Positions 42,753 through 52,079 are shown, counted from the stretch's first letter. The stretch: DNA of 64,000 bases from Colwellia sp. C1TZA3 (GCF_007954265.1 NZ_VOLS01000003.1:51390-115389), one strand, 5' to 3'. Translations and numbers: made by a program. The notes: generated by a model from the letters alone, not told the origin.

Positions 42753-42944
42753 TACCAAGTTGATTAATTACCTGCTCATTTTTAATGGTTAAAATGAATA
42801 ACTACAGCGTTATAAAATTTATAAGGTGAATAACTACAGCGTTATAAAATTTATAAGGTGAATAACTACTGACTAAATTTTATGCCTTGTATTTATCCAT
42901 TTTTCCTCATGAAAAAGGTGATCACTTAATTAATAAAATTGGTA
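42753..42944 (-). mobile_element. Family B repeat, copy B3 with an internal 32-bp tandem duplication
   Basis: Same ends and orientation as B2, flanked by TAA at 42750-42752 and 42945-42947. It is 192 bp instead of 160 because a 32-bp unit starting GAATAACTACAGCGTTATAA and ending TTTATAAGGT is present twice in tandem. Confidence 0.82.
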
Positions 42945-43104
42945 TAACATCACAGCCAATAGCTAAAGCTAAATGCCAGTCTCTCATAATCAATGCTTTA
43001 TAAAACTATAATTCTTGCAGCGAATAATTTATTTATCTAGCTAAAGTAAAGCTTTTTGGTCGTGCCAATTTACTTATATAATAGGGTAGTTAAATTACTC
43101 ATCA

Positions 43105-43755
43105 TTAACTTTCTGCTGCTTCTCGATAGTAAACCATCAAAGAACCAGAGACATTACCCACAGCCACTTCTTTGATGAACTGATAGTTTACATTTTTAAA
43201 AAATGCTTTATATTTCTTACTAGTAGCATAAACGGCAACACCTTCACTATCTTTATGCTCTGCTAAAATAGTATTTACCGCCGCCATTAAATAATGACCA
43301 AAGCCATGATGTTGATGTAATGGGTGTATCGCAATAAAAGACAACATGTGAAATTTTTTCAATGGCACTGTCGCTAAAACAATTTTTTCTTTTTCAATCA
43401 TTTGTTTGGTACTGAAATAACCTGCGCCAAGCAGCATTTTTAAACGCCAATGCCAAAACCTCTCAGATGACACGCCTTCTTCCGGGTTATTTAAGCAGGC
43501 AACACCCACCATTGTTTCACCTAAATACAAACCGATCATTGGCTGCTTTGCTTGCCAAAAAACATTCAATTCTTCACGTATCGCTGCCCGTAAGCGTTGT
43601 TCATAATCGCTTTTATCAGCAGCAAATATTTCAAGAAACACCGGATCGTCATGATACGCTTGGTATAATAATGATGCGGCTAATTTTAAATCTTCAGCCG
43701 AAAGGTATGCAGCTTTTATCTCGACATTGGTTTTTTCAATGACTTCTGGTGACAT
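43105..43755 (-). CDS. GNAT family N-acetyltransferase
   Basis: A 216-residue acetyltransferase. The acetyl-CoA-binding motif A is LSFIAIHPLHQHHGFGHYLM (about residues 136-155), with the Q/R-x-x-G-x-G/A-like loop HQHHGFG, and the C-terminal VAVYATSKKYKAFFKNVNYQF is the motif B region. Substrate unknown. It is monocistronic and read towards the CsrB region. Confidence 0.85.
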   Translation of the reverse strand: MSPEVIEKTNVEIKAAYLSAEDLKLAASLLYQAYHDDPVFLEIFAADKSDYEQRLRAAIREELNVFWQAKQPMIGLYLGETMVGVACLNNPEEGVSSERFWHWRLKMLLGAGYFSTKQMIEKEKIVLATVPLKKFHMLSFIAIHPLHQHHGFGHYLMAAVNTILAEHKDSEGVAVYATSKKYKAFFKNVNYQFIKEVAVGNVSGSLMVYYREAAES

Positions 43756-43945
43756 CTAGAGTCCCTCATAAATAGTACGATTTTCATTGTTTTTTATTCC
43801 TCAACCATATCAGGATATTAGAAATAAGGTCAAACTTTATTACTAGACACAAGCGACAAACCGCGCTATTTTCGCTAATAATCGCTTTATTACTACGAAA
43901 TAACATAACCTTGTCAGTTTAAATACTTTTTTAATATTATTCTAA

Positions 43946-44779
43946 TTAAACTAAACAATGACGATAACCTAAGACCAATAATGCACCGAACAACAACCAA
44001 CTACTGCTTCCTCCGTGTTCATTGTGGTATTCAACCGCTATATATTCAGCATCATAGTCGCTACTTTCTAATGGTAGTGCATAAAGCGCATTGGTATCGT
44101 TTGCACTGTAAGTTGCCACTATCTCACTAAAGCCCACTTCATATAAGTCGATTAACACATCATAATAATCTGCTACATAACCTGAATCTAGCTGGGTAAC
44201 CACTTCAAATTCATCTTCAGTGTCTTCACCCGTAATAACAAAGTCATCACTAGAAAAGTACAAAACCCAAGGACCACCATTTTGGCTCAGGTATAAATCA
44301 GCATAAACGACCGCTTGTTCATTAGCTACTGGCGATAATATATCAGCATCGAACGTTACGCCAAAGTTCTGATAATAGCCGTCTTCATCAATATCCAAAA
44401 TAAGTTCACTGTCACCACTGTAAATTAAAAAACTATGATACGAACCAGCATCATATTCAACATCTTGATCCAGTAACGAAGTGGGTAAAAATGCTGTTAT
44501 TTTTTGCTGACGGGCATAGCTTACCTCAGCTCGACTCATGCCTTTAAATGCTAAGGTTCTCTGGGAAACCTTGATTTGCTCTTTCAATTTAAGGCTACTC
44601 TTTTCACGCTCGACTAAATTATTTTTTAGTCCGCCAACAGAGCTATTTACCTGCTCAACTTGTGTTAGCGTTTGTGCAAAAGATAGTTGACTTACTAACA
44701 ACAAGGTCGTTGTTAAATTGACTGTATATTTTTGATTAAACCGTTTGTTAAGCCATTTATAAAGAATTTTATTAAACAT
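43946..44779 (-). CDS. Choice-of-anchor H-like exported protein with a GlyGly-CTERM-like tail
   Basis: A 277-residue exported protein. An N-terminal signal segment ends near LLLVSQLSFA (residue 35). The middle has an acidic beta-rich domain with DIDEDGYYQNFGVTFDADILSP, close to what I recall of choice-of-anchor H proteins. The C-terminus NEHGGSSSWLLFGALLVLGY then RHCLV is a Gly/Ser stretch, a hydrophobic helix and a basic end, as in GlyGly-CTERM sorting signals cut by rhombosortase. The end residues are less basic than usual. Function unknown. Confidence 0.65.
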   Translation of the reverse strand: MFNKILYKWLNKRFNQKYTVNLTTTLLLVSQLSFAQTLTQVEQVNSSVGGLKNNLVEREKSSLKLKEQIKVSQRTLAFKGMSRAEVSYARQQKITAFLPTSLLDQDVEYDAGSYHSFLIYSGDSELILDIDEDGYYQNFGVTFDADILSPVANEQAVVYADLYLSQNGGPWVLYFSSDDFVITGEDTEDEFEVVTQLDSGYVADYYDVLIDLYEVGFSEIVATYSANDTNALYALPLESSDYDAEYIAVEYHNEHGGSSSWLLFGALLVLGYRHCLV

Positions 44780-44998
44780 AATGATAGCCTCGATAAAGTA
44801 TGGCTGTCATTTAACCTGAGTTATTCTGAACCCTAGCTGAACACCGTTTGTTTGACTTTTAAATATTACCGTCATTAAGCACCAGGATTGTCGCCTAATA
44901 AACAGTTAGCTTATATTCAGAAAGCATCCAGTTTAGTTATTTTAAAATAACGCTTACTTGGATTCTATCAAGCATTATTTTACACTGTTTGATATTCT

Positions 44999-45026
44999 CG
45001 TTTTAATAAGGTCGTTTTAATAAGGT
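44999..45026 (+). repeat. 14-bp tandem repeat carrying two Shine-Dalgarno-like AAGG sites
   Basis: CGTTTTAATAAGGT occurs twice in a row (44999-45012 and 45013-45026) directly before the ATG at 45033. The second AAGG is at the right distance to be the ribosome binding site; the first is 14 bp further away. Confidence 0.7.
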
Positions 45027-45032
45027 GCCACA

Positions 45033-45344
45033 ATGAAAAAACAATTGTTTACGTTAAGCGTAATAACGTCACTAATAGTAGCGCCAGTGTTTGCTGCAAT
45101 TGAGGCTACGCCTAATAGCTTAATGATTGTAAAGGCTAAATATGGTCAATCTAATCATGCTAAATCACTTAGTGCTCAAGAAGCGGCCCGTATTGTCCAA
45201 AATAAATTTGGTGGTAAAATATTAAAAATTAACAACAGTGGTTCTAAAAAAAATCCAAGCTACCGGGTAAAATTACTTAAAGACAACGGTCATGTAATTT
45301 CAGTTAACGTTGACGCCTATTCAGGCCGTGTATCAGGAAACTAA
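45033..45344 (+). CDS. PepSY-domain exported protein
   Basis: A 103-residue protein with a signal peptide ending at VAPVFA-AIE (about residue 22) and a single PepSY domain: LSAQEAARIVQNKFGGKIL followed by YRVKLLKDNGHVISVNVDAYSGRVSG. It lies 3 bp before the response regulator gene. PepSY genes are common beside OmpR/PhoP-type two-component systems in Alteromonadales, where they may modulate the sensor; that role is inferred. Confidence 0.9.
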   Translation: MKKQLFTLSVITSLIVAPVFAAIEATPNSLMIVKAKYGQSNHAKSLSAQEAARIVQNKFGGKILKINNSGSKKNPSYRVKLLKDNGHVISVNVDAYSGRVSGN

Positions 45345-45347
45345 TTA

Positions 45348-46028
45348 ATGCGAATCTTGCTCATCGAAGACGACAAAAATCTGCAGCAACATGTGAAAGA
45401 TCATTTAATCACAGCAAAATACAGTGTTGATGTAGCAAGCGATGGCGAGCATGGCTTATTTCAAGGCCAAGAATTTCCATACGATGCGGCTATTATTGAT
45501 TTAGGCCTACCAAAACTTAACGGCGTAAGCGTTGTTAAATCTTTACGTGAACAAGGCTTTACCTTTCCTATATTAATACTCACAGCGCGTGGTAGTTGGC
45601 AAGATAAAGTCTCCGGACTAGACGCTGGCGCGGATGATTATTTAACTAAACCTTTTCATATTGAAGAGTTATTAGCACGATTAAATGCCTTAATTCGACG
45701 CAGTGCTGGACAAGCGAGTCCGTTAATAGAAAATGGCCCCTTTGCGATAAATACCGCAAGTATGCAAGTAAGCGTTAATCAACAAGTTATTTCGCTTAGT
45801 AGTTATGAATACAAATTATTTGCCTACTTGATGTATCACTTAGGTGAAGTAAAATCAAAAACACAGCTCACTGAACATATTTATGATCAAGACTTTGACT
45901 TGGACTCAAACGTTATAGAAGTCTTTATCCGCCGATTACGAAAGAAACTTGACCCTGAAAATCAATACCAATTTATTGAAACTTTACGTGGCCAAGGCTA
46001 CTTATTAAAAGACTTAACTAAGCGCTGA
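45348..46028 (+). CDS. PhoP-like response regulator (OmpR family)
   Basis: A 226-residue regulator. The receiver domain has the acidic pair E7-D8-D9, phospho-acceptor D51 (IIDLGLP), T79 (ILTARG) and K101 (LTKPF). The C-terminal winged helix includes LSSYEYKLFAYLM and NVIEVFIRRLRKKLDPE, then TLRGQGYLL. The LTARGSWQDKVSGLDAGADDY segment is close to PhoP. It forms an operon with the PepSY and kinase genes. Confidence 0.92.
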   Translation: MRILLIEDDKNLQQHVKDHLITAKYSVDVASDGEHGLFQGQEFPYDAAIIDLGLPKLNGVSVVKSLREQGFTFPILILTARGSWQDKVSGLDAGADDYLTKPFHIEELLARLNALIRRSAGQASPLIENGPFAINTASMQVSVNQQVISLSSYEYKLFAYLMYHLGEVKSKTQLTEHIYDQDFDLDSNVIEVFIRRLRKKLDPENQYQFIETLRGQGYLLKDLTKR

Positions 46029-46086
46029 TTAATCAAAAAAACTTAACCATAGTCTTGCTGCTTTACTTTAAAAAAGGTAAATTTAG

Positions 46087-47469
46087 TTGTTAAATTCGCT
46101 GAAAAAGTCACTAAGATCATTAAAAACTAGAGTGCTGCTTAGTGCCTTGTTGATGATTTTTATCTTATTACCCATCGTTGGGTTAATTATCAGCAATGCC
46201 TATGAAAAACATATGCTTGCTAGTTTGAAAAACGAACTTTCTGCCTACTCTTACTCTATTTTAGCTATTATCGAAATTGAAAATAGCACCTTAGTTATGC
46301 CAGAACAGCTCCTGGAAACACAATTTAATGTTAGCCAGTCAGGCTTATATGCTGTGCTCAGTAGTAGCTTCCCAACAATGCAAAACAATAGCGTAAATAA
46401 ACGGCCAACCTTATCAAACAAGCTTTGGAGCTCACAGTCATTATTGTCGCCATGGCAGACAGAAAGATTTCAACAACCCCACTTAGGAGATAGTGCATTT
46501 TATCAAGCAGAGATAGCAACACAGCCACACTTTGTCTATAGCTTAAGTGTCAGTTATGGCAGTGAACAACAACCCTTTCCCATGACCTTACATATTATTA
46601 AGCAACAAAAAGACTTAACTCAAATGATGGCTGAGTTTCATCGCCAGTTAATGCTCGGATTAGCCGGTTTAATGCTAATACTATTACTGATTCAATATCT
46701 TTGGTCGTTATGGACATTAAAGCCTTTGAAAACCTTACAAACAGAGCTTAGTGATGTCGAACAAGGTAAAAGTGATCGTCTTACCGGCGTTTATCCAACC
46801 GAGCTAAATCAAGTAACTGAGCAATTGAATTTATTATTAAATGCTGAACAAAAACAGCGCCAACGTTATCGAAATGCACTGTCAGATTTGGCTCATAGTT
46901 TAAAAACACCCCTTGCTGTTATACAGACTCAAGCCGCGCTATCACTACTGACTCAAGAACAGCTCAGTATTATTAACGCCATTATTGAGCATCAGTTGCG
47001 CAAGGCACAAAGCGCAGGGCAATCCTCCTGGTACTTAGGTACAGCGGTAGCACCAATAGCGAAAAAGCTACTGAACAGTCTAGAAAAAATATATCGCGAT
47101 AAATCACTATTATTTGTGGTCCATATTACCGATGAATGCAACTTCAAAGGTGATGAAGCCGACCTATTAGAAATACTAGGTAACTTATTAGATAACGCCT
47201 GCAAAGCTGCTAAGCAAGAAATTCAGCTTGAGATCAGTCATAGTAGTAAAAACATGATGATCGTTATTGAAGATGATGGTGCTGGCATCGCGCCCGATTT
47301 AAAAGAAGAGATATTACAACGTGGTACTCGGGTAGATACTTATCAACAGGGTCATGGTATTGGCTTAGCCATAGTGCGAGATTTAGTCAATAGTTACCAA
47401 GGTAGCATGCTCATTGAATCGTCAGTGCGACTAAAAGGGGCAAAGTTTACGCTTAATTTCCCGCTATAA
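46087..47469 (+). CDS. PhoQ-like sensor histidine kinase
   Basis: A 460-residue membrane kinase paired with the regulator 58 bp upstream. The start is a TTG at 46087 with AAGGT about 9 bp upstream; no earlier in-frame ATG exists. Two transmembrane helices (about residues 17-37 and 189-209) enclose a periplasmic sensor domain of about 150 residues. A HAMP-like linker follows, then the H-box ALSDLAHSLKTPLAVIQTQA with H270, the N-box LLDNACKAAKQE, and the G-box EDDGAGIAP. The DLAHSLKTPLAV form is that of PhoQ-type kinases. The periplasmic domain is not obviously the acidic Mg sensor of E. coli PhoQ. Confidence 0.9.
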   Translation: MLNSLKKSLRSLKTRVLLSALLMIFILLPIVGLIISNAYEKHMLASLKNELSAYSYSILAIIEIENSTLVMPEQLLETQFNVSQSGLYAVLSSSFPTMQNNSVNKRPTLSNKLWSSQSLLSPWQTERFQQPHLGDSAFYQAEIATQPHFVYSLSVSYGSEQQPFPMTLHIIKQQKDLTQMMAEFHRQLMLGLAGLMLILLLIQYLWSLWTLKPLKTLQTELSDVEQGKSDRLTGVYPTELNQVTEQLNLLLNAEQKQRQRYRNALSDLAHSLKTPLAVIQTQAALSLLTQEQLSIINAIIEHQLRKAQSAGQSSWYLGTAVAPIAKKLLNSLEKIYRDKSLLFVVHITDECNFKGDEADLLEILGNLLDNACKAAKQEIQLEISHSSKNMMIVIEDDGAGIAPDLKEEILQRGTRVDTYQQGHGIGLAIVRDLVNSYQGSMLIESSVRLKGAKFTLNFPL

Positions 47470-47619
47470 AATTTAACTAGCCCGATAAGCGCACTATTCA
47501 GCTAACATTCAGTTTACAGCGGTTAATATTGCCAGCATAACTTAAAAAGTCACCTTAGCTGCTACACTAAGCTATTTACATTGGCGACTTTTCAATCATC
47601 TGCATTAAAGAGTGCTAAC

Positions 47620-49125
47620 ATGAAAACAATTAAATTTAAAAAATCACTGATTTATTTAATACTATCTTTATCAAGCGCCTTGGTGTTTTCAACTGTTGGT
47701 TTTGCCGCCAACAACACCCATGTAACTCTTTATGAGCCAAACATTGAAGCCAACTTAACAGAGCAAGCCAGTAATTTCACTGATGCTGAGTTGGAACAAA
47801 TGCTAGCGCCCATCGCATTATATCCAGACGCATTACTTAGCCACATTCTTATTGCCACAACCTATCCAATTGAGGTTATTGACGCCGAGCGATGGTTAAA
47901 TAAAAATAGCCTACTAAGTACTCAAGCACTTGCTGATGCCGCAGAAGACAAAGATTGGGATCCCAGCGTTAAAGCCCTATTACCTTTTCCAAACATAGTT
48001 AAAAAATTAAGTGAAGATCTACATTTGATGCGAAATTTAGGTGATGCTTTTTTGCAAAATGAAGCTCAGCTGCTCGCCAGCGTACAAAGGTTGCGTCAAC
48101 AAGCAGATCAAGCGGGAAACTTGGCAAATATGGACAACGTCAATGTTGTTCGAAAACCCCAAACAATAATCATAGAGTCAAGACAGCCTGATATTATTTA
48201 TGTGCCTTATTACGATACTCGAGTCGTTTATGGCGATTGGCGCTGGTCGCATTATCCGCCCATTTTTTGGCACCGCCCTATGCACTATGCTTCGCAGTAT
48301 GGCCCCTATTATTGGCATAACCCTGTCCACCTAACTGTTGGACTATTCTTTGGTTCCATGCACTGGAACAATCACCATGTGGTTGTTAATCATCACAAGT
48401 CTCGATATTACAAACACCATAGTAATAAAAAAACGTCTACCAGTTATCAGGTAAAACGCTGGCAGCATAACCCTCGCCATAGAAAAGGCGTAGCGTATCG
48501 CACAGCCAACATACAGAAAAAGTATCGCAGTCACACACCTAGTGTTCAACAACATAAGGCTTTGCGTGTAAAACAAAAGCATTTTGTTAATAAAAATAAA
48601 CACCGTGCTGAACATGCTGGTAATAAATATACCCACAGTAGAAGTAAAGGCCAAAGTCAAAGTCAAAGTCAAAACCTGAAACATAAACTGCAGGTTAATC
48701 GAGCGGTAAAAATTGACAAACATCCACTTGAAAAAAATTCATTAATTAAGCATAAAGCCTATAAAAATAAACATTGGCAACAAAGTAATAGCAGTAAAAA
48801 AACTTATAACGATAAAGTTAAAACAACTAAGTCGATTAATTCAGCGGCTAAGCTACATGCAAATATGAATAAAAATAGCCATGATCGGGTTAAAAATAAT
48901 ATAAAAAAAGACAATTATAAGCAAAGTAATCAAGTAATAACTAATAGAGGTCATACTAAAAGAAGTTATGTTAAAGCGGTAAAAGCGCCGAAAAGAAATG
49001 ACCAGCACAACCAAGCTTCAACAAATGTAAAAAGAATGCATAAGCGTTCAAATGCTAAGGTAACCCGCAGCCGAAAAAACAGTGCGAGTAGAACACGTCA
49101 AAACAGAGCAAAGCAGCATAACTAA
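47620..49125 (+). CDS. DUF3300 domain protein with long basic tail
   Basis: A 501-residue exported protein. The ATG at 47620 (AAAGAG upstream) gives a signal peptide ending VGFAANN; the frame is open upstream but lacks a good start. Residues 55-210 match DUF3300: LEQMLAPIALYPDALLSHIL, then IEVIDAERWL and QPDIIYVPYYDTRVVYG. After a Trp/His/Tyr-rich part (WRWSHYPPIFWHRP) comes a 230-residue low-complexity tail rich in Lys, His, Asn, Gln and Ser, with a QSQSQSQ run. The function is unknown; the tail may bind nucleic acid, polyanions or the cell wall. Confidence 0.85.
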   Translation: MKTIKFKKSLIYLILSLSSALVFSTVGFAANNTHVTLYEPNIEANLTEQASNFTDAELEQMLAPIALYPDALLSHILIATTYPIEVIDAERWLNKNSLLSTQALADAAEDKDWDPSVKALLPFPNIVKKLSEDLHLMRNLGDAFLQNEAQLLASVQRLRQQADQAGNLANMDNVNVVRKPQTIIIESRQPDIIYVPYYDTRVVYGDWRWSHYPPIFWHRPMHYASQYGPYYWHNPVHLTVGLFFGSMHWNNHHVVVNHHKSRYYKHHSNKKTSTSYQVKRWQHNPRHRKGVAYRTANIQKKYRSHTPSVQQHKALRVKQKHFVNKNKHRAEHAGNKYTHSRSKGQSQSQSQNLKHKLQVNRAVKIDKHPLEKNSLIKHKAYKNKHWQQSNSSKKTYNDKVKTTKSINSAAKLHANMNKNSHDRVKNNIKKDNYKQSNQVITNRGHTKRSYVKAVKAPKRNDQHNQASTNVKRMHKRSNAKVTRSRKNSASRTRQNRAKQHN

Positions 49126-49157
49126 TTTATATCAGCGGGTAGTTAATAACATAGTTA

Positions 49158-49314
49158 TACCAGTTCCATTAAGTTTGTGATCTTGTTGTGCGCAGGAAAA
49201 ATAACTCAAGGTAAGGCGCTCGATTGAGCAATAGCTGGCTATTGGGATTGAGAGCAACACAGCCTTGAGCTATTTTAACCAGTACAAGTGAGCAATAACT
49301 TAATGGGATTGGTA
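49158..49314 (-). mobile_element. Family A repeat, copy A4 (157 bp, MITE-like)
   Basis: Begins TACCAGTTCCATTAAGTTTG and ends TTAATGGGATTGGTA, the reverse orientation of A1-A3. TTA flanks at 49155-49157 and 49315-49317. It separates the DUF3300 gene from the shared terminator. Confidence 0.85.
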
Positions 49315-49350
49315 TTAGTCAATGCTAAAAAACATTGTATTTGTAACAGT

Positions 49351-49384
49351 AAAAAGGCCGATATCAAATGATATCAGCCTTTTA
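49351..49384. terminator. Bidirectional terminator between DUF3300 and DUF3192 genes
   Basis: AAAAGGC-C-GATATCA and TGATATC-A-GCCTTTT pair with one mismatch and a 2-nt loop. There are A runs on the left and T runs on the right, so it can serve both the plus-strand DUF3300 gene and the minus-strand DUF3192 gene. Confidence 0.8.
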
Positions 49385-49426
49385 TTATGCGGCCTGTAAT
49401 ACTAAGCCCCATTAAAGAATTACTTG

Positions 49427-49783
49427 TTATCGCCCTTGTTCTATCGCCATTAAGTTATTATTAACAAAAACTAACTTGGTACACTCATCTTTCGTTGTTA
49501 AGCCATCTTTGTGCAAGCGATGTGTACGGAAATAAACCACATTAACCGTTTTGCCGTCATCGAAATAAGTTTCGTTAAAATCAGCGACGCCCATTACACG
49601 AGAGACATCAGCAAACGCGGTGTTTAATTGTATAGCGGCGATTTTCTTTCTATTTTCATATTCTCTATCGTCAAAATCGCCAGAAATCGAGTGACCATCT
49701 TCGCCGCCAACGGCAATAACGCAACCGGTTAAAGTTAAGGTTAACGGCGCAATAACAATTAGTGCTAATAACGTTTGTTTCAT
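49427..49783 (-). CDS. DUF3192 lipoprotein
   Basis: A 118-residue lipoprotein with a lipobox LTLTGC (Cys at residue 21). The domain has NRKKIAAIQLNTAFADVSRVMGVADF and the C-terminal VVYFRTHRLHKDGLTTKDECTKLVF stretch of DUF3192. It shares the pattern FRT-H-x-DG-TT-DEC with the protein at 54966-55343, so the two are paralogues. The fold resembles small BamE/SmpA-like domains (a two-strand start then a repeated V-x-G-D motif), but I cannot confirm that. Function unknown. Confidence 0.85.
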   Translation of the reverse strand: MKQTLLALIVIAPLTLTLTGCVIAVGGEDGHSISGDFDDREYENRKKIAAIQLNTAFADVSRVMGVADFNETYFDDGKTVNVVYFRTHRLHKDGLTTKDECTKLVFVNNNLMAIEQGR

Positions 49784-49970
49784 TTTATTTTTCTCTTATC
49801 AAAGTAATGAATGTAAAAGTAACGGTTTTGCTAAAGCTAGTTGCAAATGCCAAACCACTTTTATAACTAATTGATTAGACTAAATATAAATAAAATAATC
49901 AAAAACAAAACAAGACAGCGTTAGTGTTTTTCGCTAAAATATTGCTTCTTTAACATCTGAGTTATGCGTT

Positions 49971-50294
49971 ATGACTATATCTGATGAAATTTCCATCATC
50001 GCCAACAAGCTAGCCAATGAAGGTAAAGTGCCCAGTGTTGCGCTAATTAAAAGTCAGCTTAATCAAACCCTGCCTTTGCCACAAATTATTGCTGCTTTAA
50101 AAAACTGGCACCACGACCCAACATTTATACACACTAAACATCAAGACGTTGCCACCAAAGCGTCGACGGAAGCAAAACCTAATAACACAGAAATAAGCTT
50201 ACTTATAGCAAATGCTTTAGCGCCACTGCAGCAAGAAATAACTGAATTAAAACAACAGCTAAAAAAATTATTAGACCATCAAAAAAATAGCTAA
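49971..50294 (+). CDS. Small hypothetical protein with HTH-like and coiled-coil parts
   Basis: A 107-residue cytoplasmic protein I do not recognise with certainty. The first 50 residues (DEISIIANKLANEGKVPSVA then LIKSQLNQTLPLPQIIAALK) look like the N-terminal helix-turn-helix of KfrA-type DNA-binding proteins. The last 35 residues (LQQEITELKQQLKKLLDHQK) form a coiled coil. Divergent from the DUF3192 gene and convergent with syd. Confidence 0.6.
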   Translation: MTISDEISIIANKLANEGKVPSVALIKSQLNQTLPLPQIIAALKNWHHDPTFIHTKHQDVATKASTEAKPNNTEISLLIANALAPLQQEITELKQQLKKLLDHQKNS

Positions 50295-50345
50295 CTTTAT
50301 GCTCAGCACCGCCGAAATCATTATAATGCTTAAGCTACTTATAGT

Positions 50346-50930
50346 TTACTGAGTATTTTCAATACTGCTTGGCGGTATCCGTGGCGTCAGTTGCGACATA
50401 AATTCAGCCAGCGTATCCGCTATTTTTTTATGTGGCTCACGGCCCACTTTTTCCACCCAAACTGAGCCCGTGTCATTGTCTAATGAAATGATATGGTCGT
50501 CATCATCAGTGAGTGCAAAAAATATCGTTAGCTTTTGTTTTAATTTTTTTTTCATTAAAATATGACCAATAATATTTTCTTGTAGACGAGCAAAGTCTTT
50601 TTCGCTCCATACAAATAACAATGACAAGTCTCCTTCTACGCAACTGGCGTCTAGGCTGTCACTATAAATAGTGGTGAAATATTGTTTAATATCATCATGA
50701 AGTTTGATTTCTAAGGCTGCTTCAACATTATCGAACGTTAGCACTTGTGCGATTTTTATTGGATGCCATAAAGAAAAGTCGTCTTCATGCACACCTTGCT
50801 CACAAGGCGATAACCAATCTTCATCCTTTTGAGTAATAGGTAAATGTTGAAACCTATCTTGGTATGCTTGTAAGTAATCTTGAGAAAAATGCCACACGAG
50901 TTCATGAAGAGAATGATTTGATATTTTCAT
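50346..50930 (-). CDS. syd: SecY-interacting protein Syd
   Basis: A 194-residue cytoplasmic protein that binds SecY and checks the translocon. It shares with E. coli Syd the segments SPCEQG, FTTIYSDSLDASCVEGDLSLL then WSEKDFARLQENIIGHILMKKKLK and the C-terminal AEFMSQLTP. Length is close to E. coli (181). It is divergent from queF, as in E. coli. Confidence 0.93.
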   Translation of the reverse strand: MKISNHSLHELVWHFSQDYLQAYQDRFQHLPITQKDEDWLSPCEQGVHEDDFSLWHPIKIAQVLTFDNVEAALEIKLHDDIKQYFTTIYSDSLDASCVEGDLSLLFVWSEKDFARLQENIIGHILMKKKLKQKLTIFFALTDDDDHIISLDNDTGSVWVEKVGREPHKKIADTLAEFMSQLTPRIPPSSIENTQ

Positions 50931-51001
50931 CTAACAGTTAATTCCTATAAAATAGAGAAAGATTTCCACATTGTTACAATCAGAGAAGAAGTTACGCAAA
51001 A

Positions 51002-51853
51002 ATGAGCACTTATACAAACGCAAAAGCGTTAAGCAAGTTAACGCTTGGAAAAGTAACAAGCTATTGCAGCCAATATACCCCAGAATTACTACAAGCGGTA
51101 CCTAGGAGCTTAAATAGAGACAGTTTAGGTTTAACAACAAACAACCTACCATTTAAGGGTGAAGATGTTTGGTATGGCTATGAGCTGTCATGGTTAAATG
51201 ACAAGGGTAAGCCCGTTGTTGCGGTGGCTGAATTTAGTTTTCCGTGCACCAGTCCTAATATTGTTGAGTCAAAGTCATTTAAGCTGTATTTAAACAGTTT
51301 TAATCAAACTACATTTTCCTCGTGGCAAAGCGTAGAGTCTGCATTAATAAAAGACTTATCAGCTACCGCCGGCGCTACTGCAGAAGTAAAACTTTTTCCT
51401 GTCAATAACTGCCCTGCACTAGCTTTACCTGGTGATACTGCGCTATGCATAGATGAGTTAGACATTGAAGTAAGTGATTACCAACTGGCGCCTGAAATAC
51501 TGCAAGATATCAACCAGGCTCAAGCGGATGTTGTGACTGAATATTTAGTTTGCCATTTATTAAAGTCAAATTGCTTAATCACTAATCAACCTGACTGGGC
51601 AAGTGTTTATATTGAATACAACGGTAAACAAATTTGTCATGAAACATTATTAAAATATTTAATTTCGTTTCGTCAACACAATGAATTTCATGAACAATGT
51701 GTTGAACGAATTTTTTGTGATCTCAAGCGTTTTTGCGAGATTGAACACCTAACAGTTTTTGCTCGATACACACGCAGAGGCGGCTTAGACATTAATCCCT
51801 TTCGCTCAACAACCAAGACAAAAGCGCCTAAATTAAGAACACTGCGACAATAA
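51002..51853 (+). CDS. queF: NADPH-dependent 7-cyano-7-deazaguanine reductase
   Basis: Reduces preQ0 to preQ1, the last free-base step before queuosine is put into tRNA. The 283-residue length is that of the long, two-domain (YqcD/unimodular) type. The NADPH-binding motif ESKSFKLYLNSFN sits at about residues 88-100, and the catalytic cysteine is in LFPVNNCPALALPG region or, more likely, in the C-terminal CHLLKSNC segment. The C-terminal half has the YTRRGGLDINPFRS signature. It begins 71 bp from the divergent syd. Confidence 0.94.
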   Translation: MSTYTNAKALSKLTLGKVTSYCSQYTPELLQAVPRSLNRDSLGLTTNNLPFKGEDVWYGYELSWLNDKGKPVVAVAEFSFPCTSPNIVESKSFKLYLNSFNQTTFSSWQSVESALIKDLSATAGATAEVKLFPVNNCPALALPGDTALCIDELDIEVSDYQLAPEILQDINQAQADVVTEYLVCHLLKSNCLITNQPDWASVYIEYNGKQICHETLLKYLISFRQHNEFHEQCVERIFCDLKRFCEIEHLTVFARYTRRGGLDINPFRSTTKTKAPKLRTLRQ

Positions 51854-52079
51854 GTCAACACAATGGGCAGTTTTTAAGCAGTCAGTTATTAGATATACAC
51901 TTATACTGGCTTTTTATATGGTTGTGTTTATTATTATCATACAAGGCTAAAATATTGCTTTAGCCTTGATGTAAAAGTAATATTTTTAAAATGTATACAA
52001 TGCTATTTTTTACATTCAATAAGTCTGTTTTAGATAACTTTTTTATAAATAAAAGCTCTAGCGCGCAAATAACCATCAG

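Noticed and set aside
44999..45026. 14-bp tandem repeat taken at first as PhoP boxes
   Set aside because: The unit CGTTTTAATAAGGT does not fit the GTTTA-N5-GTTTA PhoP pattern in spacing and overlaps the ribosome binding site, so I describe it only as a repeat.
48650..48680. Short QSQSQSQ repeat, possible microsatellite
   Set aside because: A brief in-frame hexanucleotide-like run inside the DUF3300 tail; too short to treat as a separate repeat or CRISPR.
48343..48723. 126-codon minus-strand frame within the DUF3300 gene
   Set aside because: Antisense to the low-complexity Lys/His-rich tail, which makes long antisense frames likely.
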